A stretch of 64,000 nt of DNA from an uncultured Pseudomonadota bacterium (GCA_949292375.1 CASEZG010000001.1:141252-205251); one strand, 5' to 3'. Shown: positions 36,521 to 47,185, numbered from the stretch's first letter. Notes: generated by a model from the letters alone, not told the origin. Numbers and translations: made by a program.

Positions 36521-37006
36521 ATGGAAGTTATCCTTTTAGAACATGTTGAAAAATTGGGTAAAATGGGCGACAAAGTTACCGTTAAAAACGGTTATGCCCG
36601 TAACTACCTCTTGCCTCAGAACAAAGCTTTGCGTGCTACAGAAGCAAACGTTGCTTTCTATGAGAAGAAAAAAGCTGAGTTAGAAGCTCATAATAAGGCT
36701 TTGTTTGACGAAGCTACCAAAAAGGCTGAAGCTCTTCAGGGATATAGTGCTGTTTTGGTTCGTCAGGCTGCTGAAACCGGACAATTGTACGGTTCTGTTA
36801 CCATTCGTGACATTGCCGCTGCCATTAAAGCTTCCGGCTTTGATGTTGAGCGTCGTTGCGTTTATTTGGAAAAGCCGATTAAAGACCTCGGTATTTATCA
36901 GGTTAAATTGAACTTGCATCCGGAAGTATCTCAGACGATTTTGGTTAACGTTGCCAGAACCGAAGATGATGCTAAGAAGCAGGAAAAGGCTTATAACAAA
37001 GAATAG
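36521..37006 (+). CDS. rplI: 50S ribosomal protein bL9
   Basis: A 161-aa bL9 with the N-terminal RNA-binding domain (EVILLEHVEKLGKMGDKVTV, GYARNYLLPQNKAL), a connecting helix and the C-terminal domain (LYGSVTIRDIA). Last gene of the operon; a strong bidirectional terminator follows. Confidence 0.97.
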   Translation: MEVILLEHVEKLGKMGDKVTVKNGYARNYLLPQNKALRATEANVAFYEKKKAELEAHNKALFDEATKKAEALQGYSAVLVRQAAETGQLYGSVTIRDIAAAIKASGFDVERRCVYLEKPIKDLGIYQVKLNLHPEVSQTILVNVARTEDDAKKQEKAYNKE

Positions 37007-37030
37007 TTTTGTCATAAAGCTATGCAATAA

Positions 37031-37061
37031 AAAAGACCGACTGAAAAGCCGGTCTTTTTTA
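37031..37061. terminator. Bidirectional terminator between rplI and ftsK
   Basis: AAAAGACCG (37031-37039) pairs with CGGTCTTTT (37050-37058), giving a T-run in both directions; it serves rplI and the convergent ftsK remnant. Confidence 0.85.
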
Positions 37062-37068
37062 TTATGTT

Positions 37069-39343
37069 TTATAGAACTTCGCGGCGGCCGACGTGGTCTG
37101 CGGCGGAGATGATGCCTTCTTCCTCCATCTTGTCTATCAGCGAAGCGGCACGGTTGTATCCTATGCGGAGTTTGCGTTGGATGTAGCTGGTGGAAGCTTT
37201 TTTATCATTTTGAACGATGGCTACGGCTTGTGCATACAAGTCTTCATCTGAACCGGCGGCAAAGTCGCCTTTGTCAAAGACAGAGCCGCTATCTTTTTCA
37301 GATAATTCGCCTTCGGTTACACCGGAAACATATTCAGGTTCTCGCTGGGTCTTTAGGAACTCAACGACTTTTTCGACCTCGCTATCCTTAACAAAAGAGC
37401 CGTGTACGCGAATCGGTCTTTGTCCGGCCGGCATATAAAGCATATCTCCCATACCGAGTAATTGTTCCGCGCCTTGTGATACGTGTCGGGAAGTTAGCTT
37501 TAATTGTACCGGTAATGACATCAACAGATGGTCTTTGGGTGGACATAATCAGGTGTAAGCCTGCGGCACGAGCCATTTGGGCTAAGCGTTGGATGGCGGC
37601 TTCAACATCTTTGCCGGCTACTAACATAAGGTCGGCCATTTCATCTACAACAATGACAATGTAGGGCAAAGGTGTGAGGTCTAGTTCTTGTTTTTCAAAG
37701 ATGGGTTTGCCGGTCTCAGCATCAAATCCGGTTTGAACGGTGCGTTCAATTTTTTCGCCACTGGCTTTGAGTTCCTGAAGTTTTTGGTTATAGCCGGCGA
37801 TATTGCGGACGTTGAGTTGCGCCATAGCGCGATAGCGGTCTTCCATTTCCTTAACCGCCTAGCGGTCTTCCATTTCCTTAACCGCCCATTTTAAACCAAT
37901 AACGGCTTTGGCGGGATCGGTAATAACCGGTGTGAGCAAATGCGGAATGCCATTATACATTGAGAACTCAAGCATTTTCGGGTCAATCATTATCAATTTG
38001 CATTCTTCAGGGCGCATACGATACAGAAGAGAAAGAATCATCGTGTTAACACCGACCGATTTACCGGAACCGGTGGTACCTGCGACCAACAAGTGCGGCA
38101 TTTTGGCGAGGTCAGCATAAACATTGCGGCCACCGATATCTTTGCCAAGAACAACATTTAAGGTGTTTTTGGTTTCGCGGAAAGCAGGGTCTTCAAGTAA
38201 GTCCTTGAACCATACGGTTTCGCGGTTTTTGTTTGGCATTTCGATACCAATCGTATTTGAACCGGGGACAACGGCGATACGGACAGAGACTGCAGACATA
38301 GAGCGTGCAATATCATCCGCTAAGCCGATAACGCGGGCAGTTTTGGTGCCGGGGGCGGGTTCTAATTCATATAAGGTTACGACCGGACCGGGACGGACTT
38401 TGACGATTTTACCGTTAACACCAAATTCTTGCAGAACATTTTCTAAATCGCGGGCGATGCTTTCAAGTTCTTTTTCGCTGATAAGATTGCCGCCTTTGTC
38501 TTTAGGGCGAGAAAGCAAGTTGACATCCGGATACATATAGCCATCATCAATATCTTTCTTTTTATTTGTTTTTGTTGCAGATTTATTCGAAGCAGCGGGA
38601 GCATCCTCTTTTTCACTTTTAACCTTAGGTTCTTTTCGCTCTTTGGGGGCTTTTTCTTTGCTTGGCTTGATGACAAGCTCATTGTTTTCTTCATCGGAAT
38701 GCTTAAATTTGATTTTAGAAAGTCCCAAAGCGATGATGCGGAAGCAGAGGCGTAAAAATTTCCATATATATATAGCTATGGTGCGAAAACCTCTGTACCA
38801 TGTTTTATAAGTTATACCGACTGCAAAGTTGAAAGACAGCATAGTTAAGCAGAAGCTGACAAAAAGCAGAATTTCGCGGCGGAAAGGGAAATTGAAAATG
38901 TTAGATGAATTCATGCTTAAAGATGCAAAAAGATGTCCGATGCTGCCGCCTAGTTTGTATTGGCCAAAATATTCTGAAGGCAAGAGCCCTAAGAAAATAG
39001 CCAGAAACAGAGAGCCAAGGAAAAAAGCCATAATACGGGTGTAGGGGTGCAAAAACTCGCGGAGGCGGAGACAATTATAGCCCCAAGAAATTGGTGCAAC
39101 TAAAAAGACGGCAAGAGAGATTCCCCAATAGGTTACGATAAAGTCAGCCAGTTTTGAGCCGAAAGAACCTAGATAATTGTTGATTTGTCTTGCTGTTGCT
39201 ACGTTTGAGGAGGCGTCCATTGCATCATAACCAATAAGGCTGACAAAGGCAGCCAACGTAAAAGTGATGATGAATGCGCCAAACAAACGCCATAGTACTT
39301 TATTTAAAAAGCTTTTTTCTTTTTTCTTTGCTTTTTTTGCCAT
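37069..39343 (-). pseudogene. ftsK: ftsK/spoIIIE DNA translocase, interrupted
   Basis: FtsK pumps chromosomes at the septum and activates XerCD at dif. The N-terminal part has about four membrane segments (residues 20-190), a charged linker, then the motor domain with Walker A AGTTGSGKSVGVNT and Walker [13 protein letters not shown], and a C-terminal winged-helix gamma domain (YIQRKLRIGYNRAASLI). Two lesions break it. A perfect 27-bp tandem duplication (37833-37886) creates an in-frame TAG at 37859-37861. At about 37474-37478, after NFPTRI, roughly 47 bases that normally encode the SFQVTSKIDSRTIL-type segment are missing, shifting the frame. AGGTGG precedes ATG 39343. This is either a true pseudogene or a sequence error. 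Confidence 0.85.
37833..37886. repeat. 27-bp tandem duplication inside ftsK
   Basis: The 27 bases at 37833-37859 are repeated exactly at 37860-37886. In the ftsK frame each copy encodes AVKEMEDR, and the junction reads CGC-TAG instead of CGC-TAT, producing the stop. Confidence 0.95.
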
Positions 39344-39586
39344 AATTTCCACCTGAAAATCGTCCGAAGTTGTGTTGATTTTAACAATAAATCATCAAGA
39401 AAATATTAATATTGCCGCTTAAATGTTGATTTATGCAGATGAGGGTTTTTGAGCAAAGCCAATGAGGGTCAAAGAAAGAGCCGAAAAGACAAAGAACCGA
39501 AAGGTTAAGAAATTTTAAAAACTTGACTTTTGTGCAGGAATCTTTAAACCTGAATGCGATATTTTAATAATTTGAAGGTTTATTTA

Positions 39587-40531
39587 ATGAAATATGCATT
39601 TGTATTTCCCGGACAAGGCTCTCAGTTTGTCGGTATGGGAAAAGAACTGGCAGAAAATTTTAAGTCTGCTAAAGAGGTATTTCAGGAAGTTAACGACGCT
39701 CTTTCTCAAGATTTGTTTAAGCTGATGTTGGAAGGTCCGGAAAACGAACTTACACTAACGGCTAATGCTCAACCGGCTTTGATGGCTAATTCAATGGCTG
39801 TTGTTCGGGTGTTGGAGAAAGATTTTGGCGTTAATCTCAAAGACAAGGTTTCATTTGTGGCAGGACATTCGCTCGGTGAGTATTCCGCAGCTTGTGCCGC
39901 CGGTGTATTTTCTTTGGAAGATACGGCAAAATTGTTGCGTATCCGCGGTGATGCCATGCAGAAAGCCGTGCCGGTCGGGGTTGGCGGAATGGCTGCAGTG
40001 ATGGGCGTTTCGTTTCAAGATGTTCAGGCTTTGGCTGAGGCTTGCGCCGATGAAGAAAATGTTTGTGTGGCTGCTAATGATAATGCCGATGGTCAAGTGG
40101 TGTTGTCCGGACATTTGAAAGCAATTGAGAAAGCGGTTGAGATTGCTTCTGAGTTTGGTGCTAAAAGATGTATCAAACTTCCGGTCAGCGCGCCGTTCCA
40201 CAGCCCGTTGATGCAGCCGGCCGCCGAGGTTATGGCTCGGGCTTTGATGCAGGTTGAAGCTCATGATGCTCAGATTCCGTTGATTGCCAATGTGTTGGCT
40301 TCTGCTATCAGTGACCATAAGGAAATTGTTAAGCATTTGGTCGAGCAGGTTACAGGTTCGGTTCGGTGGCGCGAAAGCGTTATTTATATGAAAGAACAAG
40401 GTGTTACGGATGTTGCTGAGCTTGGTGCCGGTAAGGTTTTGATCAATATTATTAAGAGAAGCGATAAAGAAATGAATGCTTTTTCTGTCGGAACAGCAGC
40501 TGAAATTGAAGAATTGGCTAAGAATTTATAA
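39587..40531 (+). CDS. fabD: Malonyl-CoA:ACP transacylase
   Basis: FabD loads malonyl groups onto acyl carrier protein for fatty-acid synthesis. The 314-aa protein has FVFPGQGSQFVGMG, the nucleophile elbow AGHSLGEYSA (catalytic Ser), an Arg in the RIRGDAMQ helix and the catalytic His in VSAPFHSPLM. ATG 39587 gives the standard MKYAFVFPGQG start; 11 upstream codons are rejected. fabG follows after 12 bases; acpP, which often comes next, is not present. Confidence 0.95.
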   Translation: MKYAFVFPGQGSQFVGMGKELAENFKSAKEVFQEVNDALSQDLFKLMLEGPENELTLTANAQPALMANSMAVVRVLEKDFGVNLKDKVSFVAGHSLGEYSAACAAGVFSLEDTAKLLRIRGDAMQKAVPVGVGGMAAVMGVSFQDVQALAEACADEENVCVAANDNADGQVVLSGHLKAIEKAVEIASEFGAKRCIKLPVSAPFHSPLMQPAAEVMARALMQVEAHDAQIPLIANVLASAISDHKEIVKHLVEQVTGSVRWRESVIYMKEQGVTDVAELGAGKVLINIIKRSDKEMNAFSVGTAAEIEELAKNL

Positions 40532-40543
40532 GGAGACAATAAT

Positions 40544-41281
40544 ATGTTTGAATTGCATGATAAAGTAGCTCTTATTACCGGTGCTGCCGGCGGTTTGGGT
40601 GATAAAATTGCTCGTACTTTGCATAAGCAGGGTGCAACTTTGGCTTTGACCGATATGCGTGAAGAACCGATGCTCAAACTCAAAGAAGAATTGGGTGACC
40701 GCGTTGAGGTTTTCACCGCTAATTTGACCAATGCTGATGATGTTAAGAATTTGGTTGCTAATGTTGAGGCTAAATTGGGTCGTATTGATATTTTGGTTAA
40801 CAACGCCGGTTTGACCCGTGATAATTTGTTTATGCGTATGAGCGATGAAGATTGGCAATTGGTTTTGGATGTTAACCTTTCTGCCGGATTTAAGCTGGCT
40901 AAGGCTGCCGTTCGCGGTATGATGAAACGTCGTTTCGGTCGTATTATCGGTATTGCTTCCGTTGTCGGTGTTACGGGTAATGCCGGACAAGCTAACTATT
41001 CTGCTTCCAAAGCAGGTATGATTGCTATGAACAAGTGCTTGGCTCAGGAAGTAGGTTCTCGCGGTATTACGGTTAACTCTATTGCACCGGGCTTTATCAG
41101 AACCCCGATGACTGATGTTTTGCCGGATGATGTTAAGGCTGCTTTGTTGGCAAAGATTCCGGAAGGAAAACTCGGTGAGGCTCAGGATATTGCTAATGTG
41201 GTTGCATTCCTCGCTTCTGATGAGGCTCAGTATATTACCGGTCAGACAATCAATATCAATGGTGGTATGGCTATGATTTAA
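40544..41281 (+). CDS. fabG: 3-oxoacyl-ACP reductase FabG
   Basis: FabG reduces 3-oxoacyl-ACP with NADPH. The 245-aa short-chain dehydrogenase has the cofactor motif ITGAAGGLGDKIA, NNAG (LVNNAGLTRD), catalytic Ser in GIASVVGVTG, YSASKAG (Tyr and Lys) and the C-terminal GQTININGGMAM typical of FabG. Cotranscribed with fabD and followed by a terminator. Confidence 0.95.
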   Translation: MFELHDKVALITGAAGGLGDKIARTLHKQGATLALTDMREEPMLKLKEELGDRVEVFTANLTNADDVKNLVANVEAKLGRIDILVNNAGLTRDNLFMRMSDEDWQLVLDVNLSAGFKLAKAAVRGMMKRRFGRIIGIASVVGVTGNAGQANYSASKAGMIAMNKCLAQEVGSRGITVNSIAPGFIRTPMTDVLPDDVKAALLAKIPEGKLGEAQDIANVVAFLASDEAQYITGQTININGGMAMI

Positions 41282-41302
41282 GCCTGATAAGGTTTAGAAG
41301 AA

Positions 41303-41332
41303 AAGACCGCTCGTTATTCGGGCGGTTTTTTT
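41303..41332 (+). terminator. Terminator of fabD-fabG
   Basis: ACCGCTCG (41306-41313) pairs with CGGGCGGT (41319-41326, one G-U) and runs into TTTTTTT. Confidence 0.88.
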
Positions 41333-41411
41333 GTAAAAAGATGAAAAAATGCTGGATTTTTTCTGAACTTGTGTTATATGTATTGACAATATCAGGAAAA
41401 ATTATTGGAAA

Positions 41412-41437
41412 GTGGGGTCAAAAACCCCGCTTTTTTG
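41412..41437 (+). promoter_or_regulatory. Terminator-like hairpin in the rimP-nusA-infB leader
   Basis: GTGGGGT, a CAAAA loop and ACCCCGC form a 7-bp stem directly followed by TTTTTT, only 12 bases before the rimP start. A TTGACA at 41383-41388 lies just upstream (the -10 is poor). As a terminator placed between a likely promoter and the first gene of a nusA operon it could be an attenuator; in E. coli NusA regulates its own operon. Confidence 0.6.
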
Positions 41438-41448
41438 TTAAGGAAAAA

Positions 41449-41955
41449 ATGATGCAGAATAAGCACCCATTGGAGAATATGCTTACGCCGGTCATTAATC
41501 AGCTTGGTTTTGACGTGGTTCGTATTTTGACAATCGGTCAGAAGAATCCGACATTGCAGATTATGATTGAGCGCAAGGACCGTACGGATATCGTTGTGGA
41601 TGATTGCGCAACGGTTAGTCGCGCGGTTTCGGAAGTTTTGGATGAAAAAGACCCCATTAAAGACCAATATAATTTGGAGGTTAGTTCTCCGGGGTTGGAT
41701 CGTCCTTTGACCAAGGCAGAGCATTTTCAACGTTTTGCCGGTTATGAGGCAAAGATTGAAACCTCGGTAGAGGTGGATACGCGCAAACGTTTTAAGGGGA
41801 GAATCCTCTCTTTGGATGACAAAGAAAATATTCATTTTGATATGGACGGTAAAGAATGGATTATTCCGTTTGAGGCTGTTTCTAAAGCAAAATTATTGAT
41901 TACTGATGAACTTTTGGCAAAATATGCCGAAAATCATCCTGAAATTGAACTTTAA
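41449..41955 (+). CDS. rimP: Ribosome maturation factor RimP
   Basis: RimP assists 30S subunit maturation. The 168-aa product has PVINQLGFDVVRI, an N-terminal alpha/beta domain with VDDCATVSRAVSEVLDE, the hallmark LEVSSPGLDRPLTK and a C-terminal SH3-like domain. ATG 41449 (a second ATG follows at 41452) lies just after AAGGA; the 36 upstream in-frame codons contain the hairpin and are rejected. Starts the nusA-infB operon. Confidence 0.92.
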   Translation: MMQNKHPLENMLTPVINQLGFDVVRILTIGQKNPTLQIMIERKDRTDIVVDDCATVSRAVSEVLDEKDPIKDQYNLEVSSPGLDRPLTKAEHFQRFAGYEAKIETSVEVDTRKRFKGRILSLDDKENIHFDMDGKEWIIPFEAVSKAKLLITDELLAKYAENHPEIEL

Positions 41956-41982
41956 TTCTAACGACTTATGTAAGAGGACAAA

Positions 41983-43500
41983 ATGCAAAATATTGAAAAT
42001 ATGCCCAGACCTGAAATTATTCTTGTGGCTGATACGGTTGCCAGAGAAAAAAATATTGATAAGGAAGACGTATTTACCGCTATGGAAGTAGCTATTCAGA
42101 AAGCTGGTCGTTCAAAATATGGTTTTGAACATGATATCAGAGCTAATATTGACCGCAAAACAGGTGCTATTTCGTTGGCTCGTTATCGTGAAGTGGTTGA
42201 GGGTCCGGAGAATGTTGAAAACGAAGTCACCCAGCTCGCTCTGGAAGATGCCAAAATGTATGATGCAAATGCAAAAGTCGGTGATTTTATTATTGATCAG
42301 TTGCCTCCGATTGATTTCGGGCGTATTGCAGCTCAAACAGCCAAGCAGGTTATTGTGCAGAAAGTTCGTGATGCAGAACGTAACAAGCAATATGAGGAAT
42401 ATAAGGAAAAAATCGGTACGATTGTTAATGGTACAATCAAAAGAATTGAGTTCGGTAATGTAATCTTGGATATTGGTAAAACGGAAGCTATTTTGCGCCG
42501 TGATGAAATTATTCCGCGGGAGAAGTTTAAAAACGGCGACCGTATTCGTGCGTATGTTTTGGATGTTCGTCGCGAAAATAAAGGGCCGCAAATCTTTCTT
42601 TCTCGTACTTGTCCGGAATTTATGGCTAAATTGTTTACGCAAGAAGTTCCCGAGATTTATGACGGTATTGTCAAAATTATGGGTGTGGCTCGTGATCCGG
42701 GTTCTAAGGCCAAGATTGCAGTTAAGACAGATGATATGACGATTGATCCGGTTGGCGCATGCGTTGGTTTGCGCGGTATTCGTGTTCAAGCTGTCGTTAC
42801 GGAGTTGCAAGGTGAGAAAATTGATATTGTTCCTTATTCTGAAGATAAGGCTCAATATATTGTAAGTGCTTTGGCTCCGGCTGAGGTTACCAAGGTTGTT
42901 TTGGATGAAGAAAACAATCGTATTGAGGCTGTTGTTCCGCAAGAACAATTCTCTTTGGCAATAGGTCGTCGTGGTCAGAATGTTAAATTAGCATCTCAGT
43001 TGTTGGGTTGTGATATTGATGTCTTGACCGAGGAGCAAGAGCAAGAACGTCGTTCAAATGAGAACAAGGTTCGTTCACAACGCTTTATGGAAGCTTTGGA
43101 TGTTGATGAGATGATTGCTCATTTGTTGATTGCCGAAGGTTTCTCAACCGTTGATGAAGTTGCTATGGTTTCTTTGAACGAGCTTGCAGAAATTGAAGGC
43201 TTTGATGAAGATGTTGCCGCAGAACTGCAGAAACGCGCCAAAGACTTTGTCGCTAAACGTAATGAAGAATTTGCCGAAAAGAGCAAAAATCTTGGTATTG
43301 ATGAGCAGCTCAAGACAATCGAAGGTTTGGATCAGGATATGATTTTGACTTTGGCAGACAAAGGTGTTAAAACTTTGGATGATTTGGCTGATTTGGCTGC
43401 CGATGAGTTGATAGAAATGCTCGGAGAAAATGTTCTCTCAGAGGTTGAGGCAAATAAGATTATTATGAAAGCCAGAGAGCACTGGTTCTCAGAAGAATAG
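41983..43500 (+). CDS. nusA: Transcription elongation/termination factor NusA
   Basis: NusA binds RNA polymerase and nascent RNA. The 505-aa protein has the N-terminal polymerase-binding domain (AMEVAIQKAGRSKYG), the S1 domain (IGTIVNGTIKRIEFGNVILD), two KH domains (GACVGLRGIRVQAVV, SLAIGRRGQNVKLASQLLG) and two C-terminal acidic helix-hairpin-helix repeats (DEMIAHLLIAEGFSTVDEVA and LADKGVKTLDDLADLA), as in other alphaproteobacteria. Confidence 0.96.
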   Translation: MQNIENMPRPEIILVADTVAREKNIDKEDVFTAMEVAIQKAGRSKYGFEHDIRANIDRKTGAISLARYREVVEGPENVENEVTQLALEDAKMYDANAKVGDFIIDQLPPIDFGRIAAQTAKQVIVQKVRDAERNKQYEEYKEKIGTIVNGTIKRIEFGNVILDIGKTEAILRRDEIIPREKFKNGDRIRAYVLDVRRENKGPQIFLSRTCPEFMAKLFTQEVPEIYDGIVKIMGVARDPGSKAKIAVKTDDMTIDPVGACVGLRGIRVQAVVTELQGEKIDIVPYSEDKAQYIVSALAPAEVTKVVLDEENNRIEAVVPQEQFSLAIGRRGQNVKLASQLLGCDIDVLTEEQEQERRSNENKVRSQRFMEALDVDEMIAHLLIAEGFSTVDEVAMVSLNELAEIEGFDEDVAAELQKRAKDFVAKRNEEFAEKSKNLGIDEQLKTIEGLDQDMILTLADKGVKTLDDLADLAADELIEMLGENVLSEVEANKIIMKAREHWFSEE

Positions 43501-43607
43501 ATTTTGTGGAAGAAGAGATGATTTTCGGGGCGAGGATTTATGTATTAATTTTATTGCTCCGGAAATCTCTCTATCCTTATAATCTTGAGATTTTGGGTTG
43601 AAAGAAA

Positions 43608-44180
43608 ATGAAACAAGAAACAGAAAATCGGAAATGCATTGTTTGCGGTGAAGTGAAAGAAAAAGAGCAATTGTTGCGCTTTACTTTGACGCCGGATAAT
43701 CAGATTGTTCCAGATTTTAAGAAAAAATTGCCGGGAAAAGGGATTTATGTTTCTGTTTCTAAAGCGGCTTTGCTGAAAGCGATTGAGAAAAATTTGTTTG
43801 CAAAAGCTGTGAAAAAAAATGTTAAAGTTAGTGCAGATTTGGTGCAAACCGTGGAAAATATTCTTAAAAAAAAGGGTTTGGAATCAATATGTTTGGCTAA
43901 AAAAGCCGGAGATTTAATTACCGGTTTTGAAAAAGTGAGCGAAAAACTTAAGTATGGCAAAATTGCTTTTTTGATTGAGGCGGTTGATGCCGGTGCTGAC
44001 GGACACCAGAAGATAGTTTCTGTTGCCAAAGGTTTGGATGTTTTTGCTCTGTATAGTGTTGAGGAGTTAGATAAGGCATTAGATAAAGTTAATACAGTTC
44101 ATGCAGCTTTGCTGAAAGGTGATATGGCAAGTTTGGCTCATAGGGATTTGATGCGGTTGCAAAGTTTTTTGAATGCTTAA
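43608..44180 (+). CDS. YlxR (DUF448)/L7Ae-like RNA-binding fusion protein
   Basis: A 190-aa two-domain protein. Residues 1-80 are YlxR-like: [19 protein letters not shown] and [17 protein letters not shown]. Residues 90-180 resemble an L7Ae/YlxQ RNA-binding domain ([27 protein letters not shown]). The fused form between nusA and infB is common in alphaproteobacteria. YlxR has been connected with RNase P regulation in Firmicutes; the role here is inferred only. Confidence 0.85.
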   Translation: MKQETENRKCIVCGEVKEKEQLLRFTLTPDNQIVPDFKKKLPGKGIYVSVSKAALLKAIEKNLFAKAVKKNVKVSADLVQTVENILKKKGLESICLAKKAGDLITGFEKVSEKLKYGKIAFLIEAVDAGADGHQKIVSVAKGLDVFALYSVEELDKALDKVNTVHAALLKGDMASLAHRDLMRLQSFLNA

Positions 44181-44211
44181 GATTTTGAAAAAATATGGAG
44201 ATATAAACGGA

Positions 44212-46683
44212 ATGACACAAGATAATGCAAATGGTAAACTAACATTATCAGGCAAATCAACTCTTACACTTAAAAATTTGGGTGATGCTTCTAAGGCTCA
44301 TAACCATGATGGGAAAAAATTTGTTCAAGTTGAGGTGCGGAAAAAAAGAATTATAAATCCGACGCCGCAAACAGAACAAAAAGTTGAGATTGATGAGGTT
44401 ACGGCTCAGAAGTTGAAACTTATTGCTGAGGCAAAAGAGCATGAAGCTCGTCGCCGTCAGGAGGAAGAAGAACGCGAGAAGGAACGTGCTCTGCAGAGAG
44501 AAAAGGAAGAGCAAGAGCGTTTGCAGAAAGAGAAGGAAGAGGCCGAACGCAAAAAAGCAGAGGCTGAGGAGCAGGCAAGAGCTGAACTCAAGGAAGAAAT
44601 TGTTGCCGAAGAAAAGTTTAAAGCTAAAAAGTCTAAAGATTATGACGAAGATGACGACGATGAGGATGATGAAGAGGAATATCGCGGTAAAAAGTTTAAG
44701 AAAGCGTCTTCTGAAAAGCCGTTAACTCGTGAGGAAACTTTTGAGCAAGAACGCAAAAAGATTATGAAGCGCAGCTTTGAACCGCAACGCCGCGGCGGAA
44801 AAGTTAATCTGCATAATATTGGTTCGGTTGATGACGACGATGATGATTATGGCTTTGGTGCGCCAAGACGTCGGTTTAAGAAAAAACAACCCAAACCTGT
44901 TCAGCCGCAACAACCGCAAGAGAAAATTATTAAAGATGTGGTTGTTCCTGAGATTATTACGGTTCAGGAATTGGCTAACCGTATGGCAGAAAAGAGCGCG
45001 GATGTTATTAAGAAGTTAATGTCTTTGGGCGTTATGGCCACTATTAACCAACCAATAGACGGAGATACTGCGCAAATTGTGGTTGAGGAAATGGGGCATC
45101 GAGTTAAACGTGTGGCAGATAGCGATGTAGAGCAGGGCTTGAAGGGTGAAGAAGATAAGCAAGAAGATATGAAACCCAGAGCTCCTGTAGTTACGGTTAT
45201 GGGACACGTTGACCATGGTAAGACCTCTTTGTTGGATGCTTTGCGCGAAACAAACGTTGCTTCTCATGAGGCAGGAGGTATTACGCAGCATATCGGTGCA
45301 TATCAGATTACGGTTAAAACCGGAGATAAAATTACATTTATTGATACTCCGGGACACGAGGCATTTTCTGAGATGCGTGCACGTGGTGCGAAAGTTACGG
45401 ATATTGTGGTCTTGGTTGTTGCTGCAAATGATGGAATTATGCCGCAGACCGTTGAGGCTATTCGTCATGCTCAGGCTGCGGAAGTGCCAATTGTTGTTGC
45501 AATTAATAAGATTGACTTGCCCGGAGCTGATCCGATGAAGGTTAAAACCTCGTTATTGCAGCACGGAATTGCTGTTGAAGAGCTTGGCGGTGAGTGTCTG
45601 TGTGCCGAAGTTTCAGCAAAAAAACGTATTAATATTGATAAGTTGGTTGAAGCTATTTTGCTGCAAGCAGAGATTTTGGATTTGAAAGCTAATCCGAATC
45701 GCAAGGCAGAAGGTGCTGTTATTGAAGCCAAAATGGAAAAAGGTCGTGGTTCTGTTGCGACTGTTTTGGTTCAGAAAGGTACGCTTCATGTCGGTGATAT
45801 TGTTATTGCCGGTAAGGAGTGGGGACGTGTTCGCGCTATGTTTAATGAAATGGGTAAGAAGATGTCTGAAGCAGCTCCCGCCACGCCTGTTGAGGTTTTG
45901 GGATTGCAAGGAACTCCGGCTGCCGGTGATGACTTTATTGTTGTTGCTGATGAAAACCAAGCTAAAGAAGTTACGGGATATCGTATCCGCAAAGAACGTG
46001 ACGCCAAGCTGGTTAAGAGTGCGAAATCGGCTATGGAGCAGATGCTTGATAAAATTAAGTCCGGCGAGGTTAAGCATTTGCCGGTTATTATCAAAGCTGA
46101 TGTTCAGGGTTCTATTGAGGCTATTGAAGGTACGATTACCAAGCTCTCTAACGATGAAGTAAGTGTTCAGATATTGCACTCTGCTGTCGGTCCGATTTCG
46201 GATTCTGATGTTACTTTGGCCAAAGCATCTAATGCCTTTATTATCGGCTTTAATGTTCGTGCTATTCCGCATGCCAGAGATATGGCGCGTCAAGATGGGG
46301 TAGATATTCGCTACTACTCAATTATTTATGATGTGGCTGATGATATTAAGAAGGCTTTGGAAGGTATGCTTTCTCCTGAACTCAAAGAGAAGATTTTGGG
46401 TTATGCAGAAATTCGAAATGTCTTTAATATTACCGGTGTCGGTAAGGTTGCCGGTTGTATGGTTACCGAAGGTTTGGTTAAACGTGGTGCTAAGGTCAGA
46501 TTGCTGCGTGATAATGTGGTTATTCATGACGGTGCGCTTGGACAGCTTAAACGCTTTAAAGATGACGTTAAGGAAGTCAAAGACGGTTATGAGTGTGGTA
46601 TGAGTTTTGAAAACTATAACGACATTCAGGTTGGCGACTTTATTGAATGTTATGAAATAGAATCTATTGCGGCTAAGCTCTAG
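44212..46683 (+). CDS. infB: Translation initiation factor IF-2
   Basis: IF-2 is the GTPase that places initiator tRNA and joins subunits. The 823-aa protein has a long charged N-terminal region ([16 protein letters not shown] and an acidic DDD/EEE run), the IF2-N domain ([20 protein letters not shown]), the G domain with [26 protein letters not shown] and NKIDLPGAD, and C-terminal domains II-IV. ATG 44212 gives an N-terminus like other alpha IF-2 proteins; an in-frame ATG at 44173 overlaps the previous gene's stop and is an alternative. Confidence 0.96.
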   Translation: MTQDNANGKLTLSGKSTLTLKNLGDASKAHNHDGKKFVQVEVRKKRIINPTPQTEQKVEIDEVTAQKLKLIAEAKEHEARRRQEEEEREKERALQREKEEQERLQKEKEEAERKKAEAEEQARAELKEEIVAEEKFKAKKSKDYDEDDDDEDDEEEYRGKKFKKASSEKPLTREETFEQERKKIMKRSFEPQRRGGKVNLHNIGSVDDDDDDYGFGAPRRRFKKKQPKPVQPQQPQEKIIKDVVVPEIITVQELANRMAEKSADVIKKLMSLGVMATINQPIDGDTAQIVVEEMGHRVKRVADSDVEQGLKGEEDKQEDMKPRAPVVTVMGHVDHGKTSLLDALRETNVASHEAGGITQHIGAYQITVKTGDKITFIDTPGHEAFSEMRARGAKVTDIVVLVVAANDGIMPQTVEAIRHAQAAEVPIVVAINKIDLPGADPMKVKTSLLQHGIAVEELGGECLCAEVSAKKRINIDKLVEAILLQAEILDLKANPNRKAEGAVIEAKMEKGRGSVATVLVQKGTLHVGDIVIAGKEWGRVRAMFNEMGKKMSEAAPATPVEVLGLQGTPAAGDDFIVVADENQAKEVTGYRIRKERDAKLVKSAKSAMEQMLDKIKSGEVKHLPVIIKADVQGSIEAIEGTITKLSNDEVSVQILHSAVGPISDSDVTLAKASNAFIIGFNVRAIPHARDMARQDGVDIRYYSIIYDVADDIKKALEGMLSPELKEKILGYAEIRNVFNITGVGKVAGCMVTEGLVKRGAKVRLLRDNVVIHDGALGQLKRFKDDVKEVKDGYECGMSFENYNDIQVGDFIECYEIESIAAKL

Positions 46684-46705
46684 GTGATTTGAAAGGATAA
46701 AAGTT

Positions 46706-47086
46706 ATGGCTGATAAAGAACCTTCACAAAGACAACTTCGTGTCGGACAGGAGATTAAGAAAATTTTGGCCGGAGAGATTGAGCGCGGATTGGTGCGTAA
46801 TCTGGAAGGAATTGATGCTCTTGTTACGATTATGGAAGTTCGGGTTGCGCCGGATTTGAAATATGCCAATGTATATTTCATCACCTCCGTTAATGAAAAG
46901 AATGAGGAAGTGCGTGAGGCTTTGCAATTGGCGGCTAATCATTTTCGCAAACTTATAGGTGCAAGAATGGAACTGCGTTATGCGCCGGAGCTAAACTTTA
47001 GAATTGATACAAGTTTTGCCGAAGTGGCGAAGATGGAGCGTTTGTTGAGAGACCCCAAAGTTGCGCAGGATTTGAAAAAAGCATAA
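46706..47086 (+). CDS. rbfA: Ribosome-binding factor A
   Basis: RbfA is a KH-fold 30S assembly and cold-adaptation factor. The 126-aa protein contains QRQLRVGQEIKKILAGEI, a VTIMEVRVAPDLKYANVYF strand region and LRYAPELNFRIDTS. Starts 22 bases after infB with GAAAGGATAA before it; a terminator follows, so truB has a separate transcript or depends on readthrough. Confidence 0.93.
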   Translation: MADKEPSQRQLRVGQEIKKILAGEIERGLVRNLEGIDALVTIMEVRVAPDLKYANVYFITSVNEKNEEVREALQLAANHFRKLIGARMELRYAPELNFRIDTSFAEVAKMERLLRDPKVAQDLKKA

Positions 47087-47092
47087 AAGAAA

Positions 47093-47126
47093 AGGGCAGC
47101 TTTCTAGAAGTTGCCCTAATTTTTTG
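47093..47126 (+). terminator. Terminator of rbfA
   Basis: AGGGCA (47093-47098) pairs with TGCCCT (47112-47117), with inner pairing around TCTAGA, followed by AATTTTTTG. Confidence 0.75.
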
Positions 47127-47185
47127 TCTAGTAAAATAAAAAAATTGTGATATAAAGCAAATTTGTTTTTTATAAATTTTATTAT

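Noticed and set aside
37859..37861. TAG read as an amino acid in ftsK
   Set aside because: TAG ends other intact genes here (for example rpsF and nusA), and a separate frameshift follows in ftsK, so a lesion or sequence error is more likely.
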